Source of the DNA: an uncultured Prevotellaceae bacterium
GTDB lineage: Bacteria; Bacteroidota; Bacteroidia; Bacteroidales; Muribaculaceae
Direction: 5' to 3'
Length of the DNA stretch: 64,000 nt
Assembly: GCA_900318205.1 (NCBI GenBank)
Contig: ONJS01000002.1
Span: 109,908 to 173,907, forward strand
Shown: positions 36,775 through 43,643 of the stretch, piece after piece
Numbering within the stretch: the stretch's first letter is position 1
Layout of the letters: every line of letters starts with the position of its first letter
Made by a program: the position numbers and the translations under genes
Notes under the pieces: model-generated
What the model was told of the DNA's origin: nothing
What the model saw: the letters and a program-made list of their open reading frames with translations, nothing else
The model's database searches: none

Positions 36775-37842
36775 ATGGAAAACATAAATTTAATTCTAGA
36801 CGCGATTGATCGCGAAGCAGTACTCTCCCCCGAGGAGAGATTAAATGAGGATTACAACAACTTCATGAAGCCTTATTTCATCGATCGCAATGTTGAATAT
36901 CCCGATCCCGAGTACCTGATAGAGATTGGCGGTGTTCCCACGATGCCCAAGGGTAACCTGGTGGCTGTGAGCGCCAAGTGGAAGAACGGCAAGACCTTCT
37001 TTTGCGACATCTTGACTGCCATCTTCATGGGAAGCGACCGTTTTGTCAATTGCCGCAGCCTGTGGGAATCTGGACGGGCTTTGTTCTTTGACACTGAGCA
37101 GTCTGAGAGTGACACCAAGCGTGTCCAAGGGACCATAGATGCGATGACGCCCCTGAGCCGCCACGACGACTATAGGGTGGCATGCTTGCAGTCAGCACCC
37201 ATAACTGGCGACACGTACAACAGCTCGGAGCCTTCCCGCTATGAGGTCATCAACCGTGCTATCGCACACGAGCATCCTGACCTGGTCATCGTTGATGGCA
37301 TTGCCGACCTGATTTACAACTACAACGACGTGATTGAAAGCCAGATCATCGTCAACAAACTGGCGACGATGGCCAACAAGTACAATTGCTGTATCGTCGT
37401 GGTCATGCACCAGAACAAGAGCAGCTTGGACAAGAACATGAAGGGTCACCTGGGTACCATGCTTTATCAGAAATGCAGCGACGTGTTCAACGTCGAGAAG
37501 CACGACAGCGTGTTTGAGGTGAAACACGGTAACAGCCGCCACCGCACCTGCGACGGCATCTGCTTCAAACTCGATGCCAATGCCGTGCCCATAGATGCCG
37601 CAGCCGACCGCCGACTGCAACAGGAACAGAAAAAACAGGAAGACAAGGCCAAGCTGCATTCCAAGCTGGCTCACTGCTTTGAGGGTTTCAGCAAGCCCTT
37701 AAACAGCGCCGATGTACTTAATCTGATACAGGGAAGGCTAGGTGTGGGAAAGACACGAGCCTATCAACTGTTCAACAGCGGGAAGGAACAAGGACTGCTG
37801 ACGAGTAGCGACGGCAATTTATTTTCCCTCCAAGCTTTATAA
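36775..37842 (+). CDS. RecA-fold (RepA-like) ATPase with C-terminal winged helix
   Basis: 355 residues, no signal peptide. A variant Walker A SAKWKNGKT is at residues 66-74; LFFDTEQSESDTKRVQ follows; Walker B is DLVIVDGIADL (Asp174); VVVMHQNKSS is the sensor-like motif. This is the AAA_25/RepA hexameric-helicase pattern seen in plasmid and mobile-element replication proteins. A charged helix (QQEQKKQEDKAKLHSKLAH) leads to a C-terminal helix-turn-helix-like tail (residues ~300-355, LGVGKTRAYQLFNSGKEQGLL). No primase, recombinase or mobilisation gene accompanies it. It is flanked by direct repeats 36409-36577 and 37977-38145. The role may be replication of a degenerate element or a domesticated function; neither is shown. 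Confidence 0.8.
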   Translation: MENINLILDAIDREAVLSPEERLNEDYNNFMKPYFIDRNVEYPDPEYLIEIGGVPTMPKGNLVAVSAKWKNGKTFFCDILTAIFMGSDRFVNCRSLWESGRALFFDTEQSESDTKRVQGTIDAMTPLSRHDDYRVACLQSAPITGDTYNSSEPSRYEVINRAIAHEHPDLVIVDGIADLIYNYNDVIESQIIVNKLATMANKYNCCIVVVMHQNKSSLDKNMKGHLGTMLYQKCSDVFNVEKHDSVFEVKHGNSRHRTCDGICFKLDANAVPIDAAADRRLQQEQKKQEDKAKLHSKLAHCFEGFSKPLNSADVLNLIQGRLGVGKTRAYQLFNSGKEQGLLTSSDGNLFSLQAL

Positions 37843-37857
37843 AACACTTCTATCAGC

Positions 37858-37926
37858 CATATTTCACTTTTCCACTATTTTCACTTCATATATATTAGAG
37901 TGAAAAAGGTGGAAAAGTGAAATATG
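37858..37926. repeat. Long inverted repeat after the ATPase gene
   Basis: Arm 37858-37885 (CATATTTCACTTTTCCAC...) and arm 37899-37926 pair at 26 of 28 positions, separated by 13 bp. Arms are built from GTGGAAA and GTGAAA words, as in the flanking direct repeats. It begins 16 bp after the stop codon and may act as a terminator or protein-binding site. Confidence 0.85.
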
Positions 37927-37976
37927 GCATGTTATCCCAAGATTTACATGACAATAGACGTTGGGGGTTGCCTGCA

Positions 37977-38145
37977 CTGGAGACGCAAGATTTTGCGTCT
38001 CTACATAGTTCGTACATCATTTTTCATCATTTTCCACCACTTTCCACATTTTCCACCCTGTTCACATGGGCGTGTGATTTCACTCCAGGGTGGGAAATTT
38101 GTGGAAAGGCACGTATATAGTGGAAAGGGTGGAAAGAGTGAAAAA
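37977..38145 (+). repeat. Right 169-bp direct repeat flanking the ATPase gene
   Basis: Same length, order and internal inverted arms as 36409-36577. Differences are scattered substitutions such as GACGCAAGATT for GACGCAAAATT and CACCCTGTTC for CACACTGTTC. Confidence 0.9.
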
Positions 38146-38189
38146 ACGAAAACAAAGGGCGCTAACTCTAAAAATATGTTTTCGGTCGC

Positions 38190-38219
38190 TTGCCATGAAG
38201 GAAAAATGCAGTATCTTCG
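38190..38219 (+). promoter_or_regulatory. Predicted promoter for dxr
   Basis: TTGCC (-33, 38190-38194) and TATCTTCG (-7, 38212-38219), one mismatch to TAnnTTTG, 20 bp before the ATG at 38240. Confidence 0.5.
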
Positions 38220-38239
38220 CAGTTTGTAACAAAATCAGT

Positions 38240-39406
38240 ATGAGAGAGACAAGACGAAATATTGCGGTGCTGGGTAGTACCGGGTCCATCGGACGTCAGA
38301 CGCTCGACATCATTGCCGAATATCCCGACATGTTCAATGCCTGGCTGCTGGTAGCACGCAGCAGTGCCGACCTGCTCATCCAGCAGGCAAGACAGTTTCG
38401 CCCCCACATGGTCATCATTGCCGATGAGCAGTACTATGAGTATGTGCGTGATGCCCTCGAGGACACCGACATCGAGGTGGCAACGGGCAGCAGTACCATC
38501 GCCCAAGCCGTCACCGCGCCCGAGGTAGATACCGTGGTCACTGCCATGGTGGGCTACAGCGGCCTGGAATCGACGATTGCCGCCATCGGTGCTGGCAAGC
38601 GCATTGCCCTAGCCAATAAAGAGACCCTCGTGGTGGCTGGCGAACTCATTGACCGCCTGCTCAAGGATTCCAAGAGCGTGCTCTATCCCGTGGATAGCGA
38701 GCACGGCGCCTTCTACCAGTGCCTGGTGGGCGAGCGCATGCAGGACGTGGAGAAGCTGTGGCTGACAGCCTCGGGCGGTCCGTTCCGCACCTTTCCCAAG
38801 GAGAAACTCGCCACCGTTACCGCTGCCGATGCCTTGAAACACCCCAACTGGTCGATGGGAGCGAAAATCACCATCGACTCGGCGACGATGATGAACAAGG
38901 GCTTTGAGATGATCGAGGCTCGCTGGCTGTTTGGCATCTTGCCGCGCGACATCGAGATTGTGGTGCATCCCCAGAGTATCATCCACTCGATGGTGGCTTT
39001 CAAGGACGGCTCGGTGAAGGCCCAGTTGGGTTTGCCCGACATGCACCTGCCCATCCGTTACGCCCTGGGACTGCCTGACTGCCGCCTGGCGAGCGATTGC
39101 CGCAAGATGACCATCGAGGACATGGCGACGCTGACGATGGAACGCCCCGACCGCGAGAAATTCCCGCTGCTGGATACCGCCTACCGTGCGGCTCACCTGG
39201 GCGGCACAGCCCCCTGTGTGATGAATGCAGCCAACGAGATTGCCGTCGCCGCCTTCCTGCAGGATAAAATCCGCTTCACCGACATCTACCGCATCATCGA
39301 GAAAACAATGGAACAGATGCCTCACGTGGAGAGTCCCACCTACGACGACTACGTGACAAGCAATGATGAAGCTCGTGCGCGAGCGCTCTCGCTGATTAGA
39401 GATTAG
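38240..39406 (+). CDS. dxr: 1-deoxy-D-xylulose 5-phosphate reductoisomerase
   Basis: 388 residues from MRETRRNIAVLGSTGSIGRQ; the frame opens at 38090 but that extension is repeat sequence and covers the promoter. It catalyses the NADPH-dependent step to MEP in non-mevalonate isoprenoid synthesis. Motifs are GSTGSIG (NADPH), ALANKETLVVAGE, PVDSEHGAFYQCL (metal Asp/Glu), ASGGPF and HPNWSMGAKITIDSATMMNKG. The last codons (ARARALSLIRD) read through GCGCGAGCGC...GATTAG, which resembles the start of the heptad element, so the natural C-terminus may have been altered. Confidence 0.96.
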   Translation: MRETRRNIAVLGSTGSIGRQTLDIIAEYPDMFNAWLLVARSSADLLIQQARQFRPHMVIIADEQYYEYVRDALEDTDIEVATGSSTIAQAVTAPEVDTVVTAMVGYSGLESTIAAIGAGKRIALANKETLVVAGELIDRLLKDSKSVLYPVDSEHGAFYQCLVGERMQDVEKLWLTASGGPFRTFPKEKLATVTAADALKHPNWSMGAKITIDSATMMNKGFEMIEARWLFGILPRDIEIVVHPQSIIHSMVAFKDGSVKAQLGLPDMHLPIRYALGLPDCRLASDCRKMTIEDMATLTMERPDREKFPLLDTAYRAAHLGGTAPCVMNAANEIAVAAFLQDKIRFTDIYRIIEKTMEQMPHVESPTYDDYVTSNDEARARALSLIRD

Positions 39407-39480
39407 TGATTAGAGATTAGTGAAGCATCCGCTTTCTGACGACTGAAAACTGACGACTGAAAACTGACAACTAAAAAAGA
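39384..39480 (+). repeat. Composite heptad-repeat element, copy 5
   Basis: GCGCGAGCGCTCTCGCT, GATTAGA/GATTAGT heptamers (the first overlaps the dxr stop TAG), GAAGCATCCGCTTT, then CTGACGA/CTGAAAA/CTGACAA heptamers. It is followed by a doubled AAAAGACGAATAAA just before the rseP start. Confidence 0.8.
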
Positions 39481-39505
39481 CGAATAAAAAAAAGACGAAT
39501 AAAAA

Positions 39506-40939
39506 ATGATATTACTTGCATCAACGTTTTGGATCAAGACCTTTGAACTGCTGTTAGCATTAAGTATACTTGTTGTATTTCATGAGTTTGGACACTATTT
39601 CTTTGCCCGCGTTTTTGGCGTTTGGGTAGAGAAATTCTATATGTTCTTTAACTACAAGCTCACGCTCCTGAAATGGAAACCCGGCAAATATCTCAAGTGG
39701 TTCTCCACGGGAGACGAGATGGGAGCCATGGAAGAGGGCGAGGAGGTCAAGGAAGAAAACAAGACCTCGTGGCGTGCCACCGAGTATGGCATCGGCTGGA
39801 TTCCCCTGGGCGGCTATTGCGCCATCTCGGGAATGATTGACGAGTCGATGAACACCGAGGCCATGAAGAAGCCCGCCAAGCCTTGGGAATTCCGCAGCAA
39901 GCCTGCCTGGCAGCGCCTGCTGATCATGCTGGGCGGCGTGTTGTTCAACCTGCTGCTGGCGATGATCATCTATGCCGGCATCGTCTATGCCGTGGGCGAG
40001 CAGTTCGTCAAGTTTGCTGACGCTACCGAGGGTATGGAATACTGCGACAGTGCACACAAGGTAGGCTTTGTCGATGGTGATATCCCCTTGGCTGCCGACG
40101 GGACGCCGCTGGGTTACCTGAACGCTGACGAGTTGCAGACCATGCTCACCGCCCATCAGGTGACCGTGCTGCGCAACCACAAGGACACCGTGACCATCAA
40201 CCTGCCCGAGAATTTCATCTTCCAGGCCAATGAGGATGCCAAGAACGGAGAAATCTTTATGGCTTACCGCTTGCCGGTTGTCGTCTCTCAGACACAGCCC
40301 GGCATGGGTGGTGAAAAGGTGGGCTTGCAGGATGGTGACCGCATGATGGCCATCAACGGCGTGCCCACGCCCAGTTTCAGCGAGTTCACTGCCGAGCTGG
40401 AGAAGAACAAGGGCAAGAACATCACCCTTGACTTCGAGCGTGGCGGCAAGACCTTAACAGTCACCGATGTCCCCATTGACGGCAACGGCAAGTTGGGTAT
40501 CCTGCTCACCGACCCGACCAAGATCTACAAGACGACGGTCATCCATTACAACATCCTGCAGTCGATACCTCGCGGCATCGAGATGGGATGGACCAAGATG
40601 GTGAACTATGTAAAGCAACTTAAACTCATCTTCACTCCCGAGGGAGCACAGAGCCTGGGTGGTTTCGGCACCATCGGCAGCATCTTCCCCGCTACATGGA
40701 ACTGGGTGGACTTCTGGAATATCACCGCCTTTATCTCGGTGATCCTTGCCGTGATGAACATCCTGCCCATTCCCGCACTTGACGGTGGCCACGTGATGTT
40801 CCTGCTCTATGAGATCATCACCCGTCGCCAGCCCAGCATCAAGTTCCTGGAGAGGGCACAGTATGTAGGTATGATGCTGTTGCTTGCCCTGCTGCTGTAT
40901 GCCAACGCTAACGACATTTATCGATTCTTGTTCAAATGA
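39506..40939 (+). CDS. rseP: RseP-type site-2 intramembrane metalloprotease (M50)
   Basis: 477 residues. HEFGH (His26, Glu27, His30) lies in the first transmembrane helix. Additional membrane segments (LLIMLGGVLFNLLLAMIIYAG; the C-terminal helix) surround two PDZ-like domains: residues ~180-240 and ~265-330 (GMGGEKVGLQDGDRMMAING). The second zinc motif is PALDGGHV. In other bacteria RseP cleaves anti-sigma factors and signal peptides within the membrane; here several anti-sigma-like proteins exist (60227-60889), but a link is not shown. The dxr-rseP pair is conserved in the phylum. Confidence 0.95.
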   Translation: MILLASTFWIKTFELLLALSILVVFHEFGHYFFARVFGVWVEKFYMFFNYKLTLLKWKPGKYLKWFSTGDEMGAMEEGEEVKEENKTSWRATEYGIGWIPLGGYCAISGMIDESMNTEAMKKPAKPWEFRSKPAWQRLLIMLGGVLFNLLLAMIIYAGIVYAVGEQFVKFADATEGMEYCDSAHKVGFVDGDIPLAADGTPLGYLNADELQTMLTAHQVTVLRNHKDTVTINLPENFIFQANEDAKNGEIFMAYRLPVVVSQTQPGMGGEKVGLQDGDRMMAINGVPTPSFSEFTAELEKNKGKNITLDFERGGKTLTVTDVPIDGNGKLGILLTDPTKIYKTTVIHYNILQSIPRGIEMGWTKMVNYVKQLKLIFTPEGAQSLGGFGTIGSIFPATWNWVDFWNITAFISVILAVMNILPIPALDGGHVMFLLYEIITRRQPSIKFLERAQYVGMMLLLALLLYANANDIYRFLFK

Positions 40940-41121
40940 TGCGAGCGTTGCTCGCAGTTTAGAGTTTAGAGTTTAATGTTTAATGAAGCATCCGCTTTCT
41001 GCCAACTGACAACTGAGAACTGACAACTGACAACTGACAACTGAGAACTGACAACTGACAACTGACAACTGAAAACTGAGAACTGTCAACTGAAAACTGA
41101 AGACTGACAACTGAAATAAAA
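40940..41121 (+). repeat. Composite heptad-repeat element, copy 6 (longest array)
   Basis: The rseP stop TGA is followed at once by TGCGAGCGTTGCTCGCA, GTTTAGA twice, GTTTAAT twice, GAAGCATCCGC, then 17 consecutive heptamers with CTG at 40999, 41006 and every 7 bp to 41111 (CTGACAA, CTGAGAA, CTGAAAA, CTGTCAA, CTGAAGA). It ends 11 bp before the next ATG. Confidence 0.92.
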
Positions 41122-42309
41122 ATGACCTATAAAACTGTTACACTGAAACGAGGCAAGGAGGAATCGCTCGAGCGTTTCCACCCGTGGGTTTTCTCGGGTG
41201 CCATCGCTGCTGCCGACGAGACCATCGAGGAAGGCGAACTTGTTACCGTCTATACCCACGATGGCAAGCTCGTAGGCAATGGCCATAGCCAGATAGGTAG
41301 CATTGCCGTGAGGATGTTGACCTTTGACGACACTGCCATCGACGAGGCATTTTATGAGAAGCGCCTGTGTGACGCTTACCGTATGCGCCAGAACTTGGGC
41401 CTGCAACGCGAGGACAACAACGCCTTCCGCCTGGTGCATGGCGAGGGTGATTTCCTGCCCGGACTGGTGGTGGACATCTATGGTCCCACTGCCGTGATGC
41501 AAGCCCACTCGCCTGGTATGCACTTTGCCCGCAATATCATTGCCAAGGCCTTGACCCGACTGCCTGGCGGTATCGTCCGCAACGTGTATTACAAGAGCGA
41601 GACCACGTTGCCCTACAAAGCCCAGCTCGACCCGATGAACGACTACATCATCGGCAGCATGGAGAACGACGAGGCCCTGGAAAACGGCCTGCGATTCCAT
41701 GTGGACTGGCTCAAGGGGCAGAAGACGGGCTTCTTTGTCGATCAGCGTGAGAACCGCAGCCTGCTGGAGCATTACAGCAAGGGACGACGGGTGCTCAATA
41801 TGTTCTGCTATACGGGAGGCTTCTCGGTCTATGCCCTGAGGGGTGGGGCAGAGCTGGTACACTCGGTGGACAGTTCGGCCAAGGCTGTGCGCCTCACCGA
41901 TGACAATGTGGCTCTCAACTTCGCTCCCGAGGACGGACGCCACAAGTCGTTTGCCGAGGATGCGTTCAAGTTCCTCGACAACATGGAGGCTGGAGCATAT
42001 GACCTGATCATCCTTGACCCGCCTGCATTTGCCAAGCACAAGAGCGCCCTGCGTAACGCCCTGGTGGGTTACCGCCGACTGAATGCCAAGGCACTGGAGA
42101 AAATCGCTCCAGGCAGCATCCTGTTCACCTTCTCCTGCTCCCAGGCGGTGAACAAGGAGCAATTCAGGCTGGCTGTATTCAGTGCCGCTGCCCAGACGCG
42201 CCGCAAGGTGCGCATCCTGCACCAGTTGACCCAGCCCGCCGATCATCCCATCAATATCTATCATCCCGAGGGCGAATACCTGAAGGGACTGGTCCTCTAT
42301 GTTGAATGA
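41122..42309 (+). CDS. Class I SAM-dependent rRNA methyltransferase, RlmI-like
   Basis: 395 residues. An N-terminal PUA-like domain (YKTVTLKRGKEESLERFHPWVFSGA) is followed by the EEHD-like linker and a Rossmann methyltransferase: VLNMFCYTGGFSVYALRGGA (motif I), DLIILDPPAFAKHKS (motif IV, DPPAF), ILFTFSCSQAVN. This is the RlmI/RlmK (23S m5C) architecture; the exact target base is not determined. The next lipoprotein's start lies 83 bp downstream. Confidence 0.92.
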   Translation: MTYKTVTLKRGKEESLERFHPWVFSGAIAAADETIEEGELVTVYTHDGKLVGNGHSQIGSIAVRMLTFDDTAIDEAFYEKRLCDAYRMRQNLGLQREDNNAFRLVHGEGDFLPGLVVDIYGPTAVMQAHSPGMHFARNIIAKALTRLPGGIVRNVYYKSETTLPYKAQLDPMNDYIIGSMENDEALENGLRFHVDWLKGQKTGFFVDQRENRSLLEHYSKGRRVLNMFCYTGGFSVYALRGGAELVHSVDSSAKAVRLTDDNVALNFAPEDGRHKSFAEDAFKFLDNMEAGAYDLIILDPPAFAKHKSALRNALVGYRRLNAKALEKIAPGSILFTFSCSQAVNKEQFRLAVFSAAAQTRRKVRILHQLTQPADHPINIYHPEGEYLKGLVLYVE

Positions 42310-42391
42310 TGAATCCACACGCACGCGTGGAAAAAAAAGAAAAAAGAGAAAAATCAAATTTTTAAAAATCATAATCATCAATCAAAAAACA

Positions 42392-42847
42392 ATGAAGAAA
42401 TTCTTTATCCTTTTTGCTGCCGTGGCTATGCTTGCCATGACCGCATGTAACGAGAAACCTGCCAAGAGTGGCGAGAACGCAGAGAACGGTACCGAACAGG
42501 TGGACAGCGCACAACTGAAAAAGAGCACTGCCAAGGTGGATGTCGAGAAGGCTAAGCCCACCGAGGACGGTAAGGACCATGTCGTTGCCCAGTTCAACAC
42601 GCCCGACTATCAGGTACAGCTCGAGAATCTGGCTGACGGCACCTATCGCATCAGCATGTGGAAGGTTGGTCAGGACAAGGCCGGCAAGCCCGAGCAGGTC
42701 GCCGAGACCAAGCAATGCGTGATGAAGGACGGCAATTACCTGATGAAGACTGACGACGGCACCATCTATGTCATCAATTCCAACGCTGGCGCCGAGAGCC
42801 TGACCATCATGAAGGGTAACGAGATGATTTATCCTAAAATGAAATGA
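42392..42847 (+). CDS. Hypothetical lipoprotein
   Basis: About 151 residues from MKKFFILFAAVAMLAMTACN, a lipoprotein signal with Cys19 in the TAC lipobox. The frame extends upstream to 42299 but that part is AT-rich spacer. The mature part is acidic near the start (KSGENAENGTEQVDSAQ), then a beta-rich domain (YQVQLENLADGTYRISMWKVG, YVINSNAGAESLTIMKGNE). I do not recognise a family. Its stop overlaps the next gene's start by 4 bp (ATGA at 42844). Confidence 0.85.
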   Translation: MKKFFILFAAVAMLAMTACNEKPAKSGENAENGTEQVDSAQLKKSTAKVDVEKAKPTEDGKDHVVAQFNTPDYQVQLENLADGTYRISMWKVGQDKAGKPEQVAETKQCVMKDGNYLMKTDDGTIYVINSNAGAESLTIMKGNEMIYPKMK

Positions 42848-43593
42848 GAAAAACGGCATTTTTCCTGACCTTGCTTCTCCTCGTGACGGCATCTTGTTCC
42901 AAGAATGAGAGAAACGAAAAGAAGTTCCTCAAGGGAATTCTCAGCGAGAGCTTTGAGGAGTCGGCTGCTGCCAATCAGGAATTCAACCTGTGGCTCTCGA
43001 GCGACGAGGGGACGATGACCTATGACTTCCCGCTGATGCGTGAACAGATCGGGCTCAAGGTGGCAACAAGCCCCGATAGCGTGGTGAGGTGCTACAGTTG
43101 GTGTCTCGACCGCAACAGCGAGAATCCCAAGTATGACAACGTCATCCAGTGGATTGCCCAAGGTAGAATGGTGGCATTCAGCGGAACCCTTGATTACCTG
43201 CTTGCAGGACGCAAGAATGACCTCAAGAAGATGTCCTCGTTCGGTCATAGCATCGACACCATCTTTGAGATTACCAGCGGCAACCGTCCGGTTTACATGA
43301 TCGGCCAGTCCTTTATCTATGATGGGAAAAAGCGCAAGGCCTACGTGTCGGCTGCCTATATAAATGGTGTCCGGCTCATGCTCTTGCCCAACTTCTTTGA
43401 CGGCATCGAGTTTGCCGGCAACAATGTGTTTATCGACGATGGCAGCACGCCCATCAGTGACCTGTTCAAGTGGGACGAGAAGAGCAAACGCTTCTATGCC
43501 TATCAGACCGATGACAGTTCCAGGCTCATCCCTGGTAAATACACCATCTTTGAGCTGGGCAGCGAGCGTTTTAAACGCCTGCCTGACGAGTGA
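42844..43593 (+). CDS. Hypothetical lipoprotein, coupled to the preceding gene
   Basis: 249 residues with lipoprotein signal MRKTAFFLTLLLLVTASCSK (Cys18). Mature part begins NERNEKKFLKGILSESFEES, then a mixed alpha/beta domain with RPVYMIGQSFIYDGKKRKAYV. No family recognised. It overlaps the previous gene by 4 bp, so both are probably made together. Confidence 0.85.
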   Translation: MRKTAFFLTLLLLVTASCSKNERNEKKFLKGILSESFEESAAANQEFNLWLSSDEGTMTYDFPLMREQIGLKVATSPDSVVRCYSWCLDRNSENPKYDNVIQWIAQGRMVAFSGTLDYLLAGRKNDLKKMSSFGHSIDTIFEITSGNRPVYMIGQSFIYDGKKRKAYVSAAYINGVRLMLLPNFFDGIEFAGNNVFIDDGSTPISDLFKWDEKSKRFYAYQTDDSSRLIPGKYTIFELGSERFKRLPDE

Positions 43594-43643
43594 CCCATTA
43601 ACCTGAACATCAACAGCAATTAATAAACGATAAGATTATTTTT

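Larger units (their letters stand above)
37843..38239. other. Gene-free region between the ATPase gene and dxr
   Basis: 397 bp holding the long inverted repeat, the right direct repeat and the dxr promoter. I see no additional gene. Confidence 0.7.

Noticed and set aside
36409-38145. Insertion sequence
   Set aside because: The gene is an ATPase without a transposase or recombinase motif, and the flanking repeats are direct, not terminal inverted.
38090-38239. N-terminal extension of dxr
   Set aside because: It consists of the right direct repeat and promoter, and Dxr proteins begin near MRETRRNIAVLG.
40999-41117. Possible CRISPR-like array
   Set aside because: The repeats are contiguous 7-mers with no spacers, and no cas genes are present.
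41086-42381. 431-residue open frame on the minus strand antisense to the RlmI-like gene
   Set aside because: The plus strand has clear methyltransferase motifs; the antisense frame is low-information.
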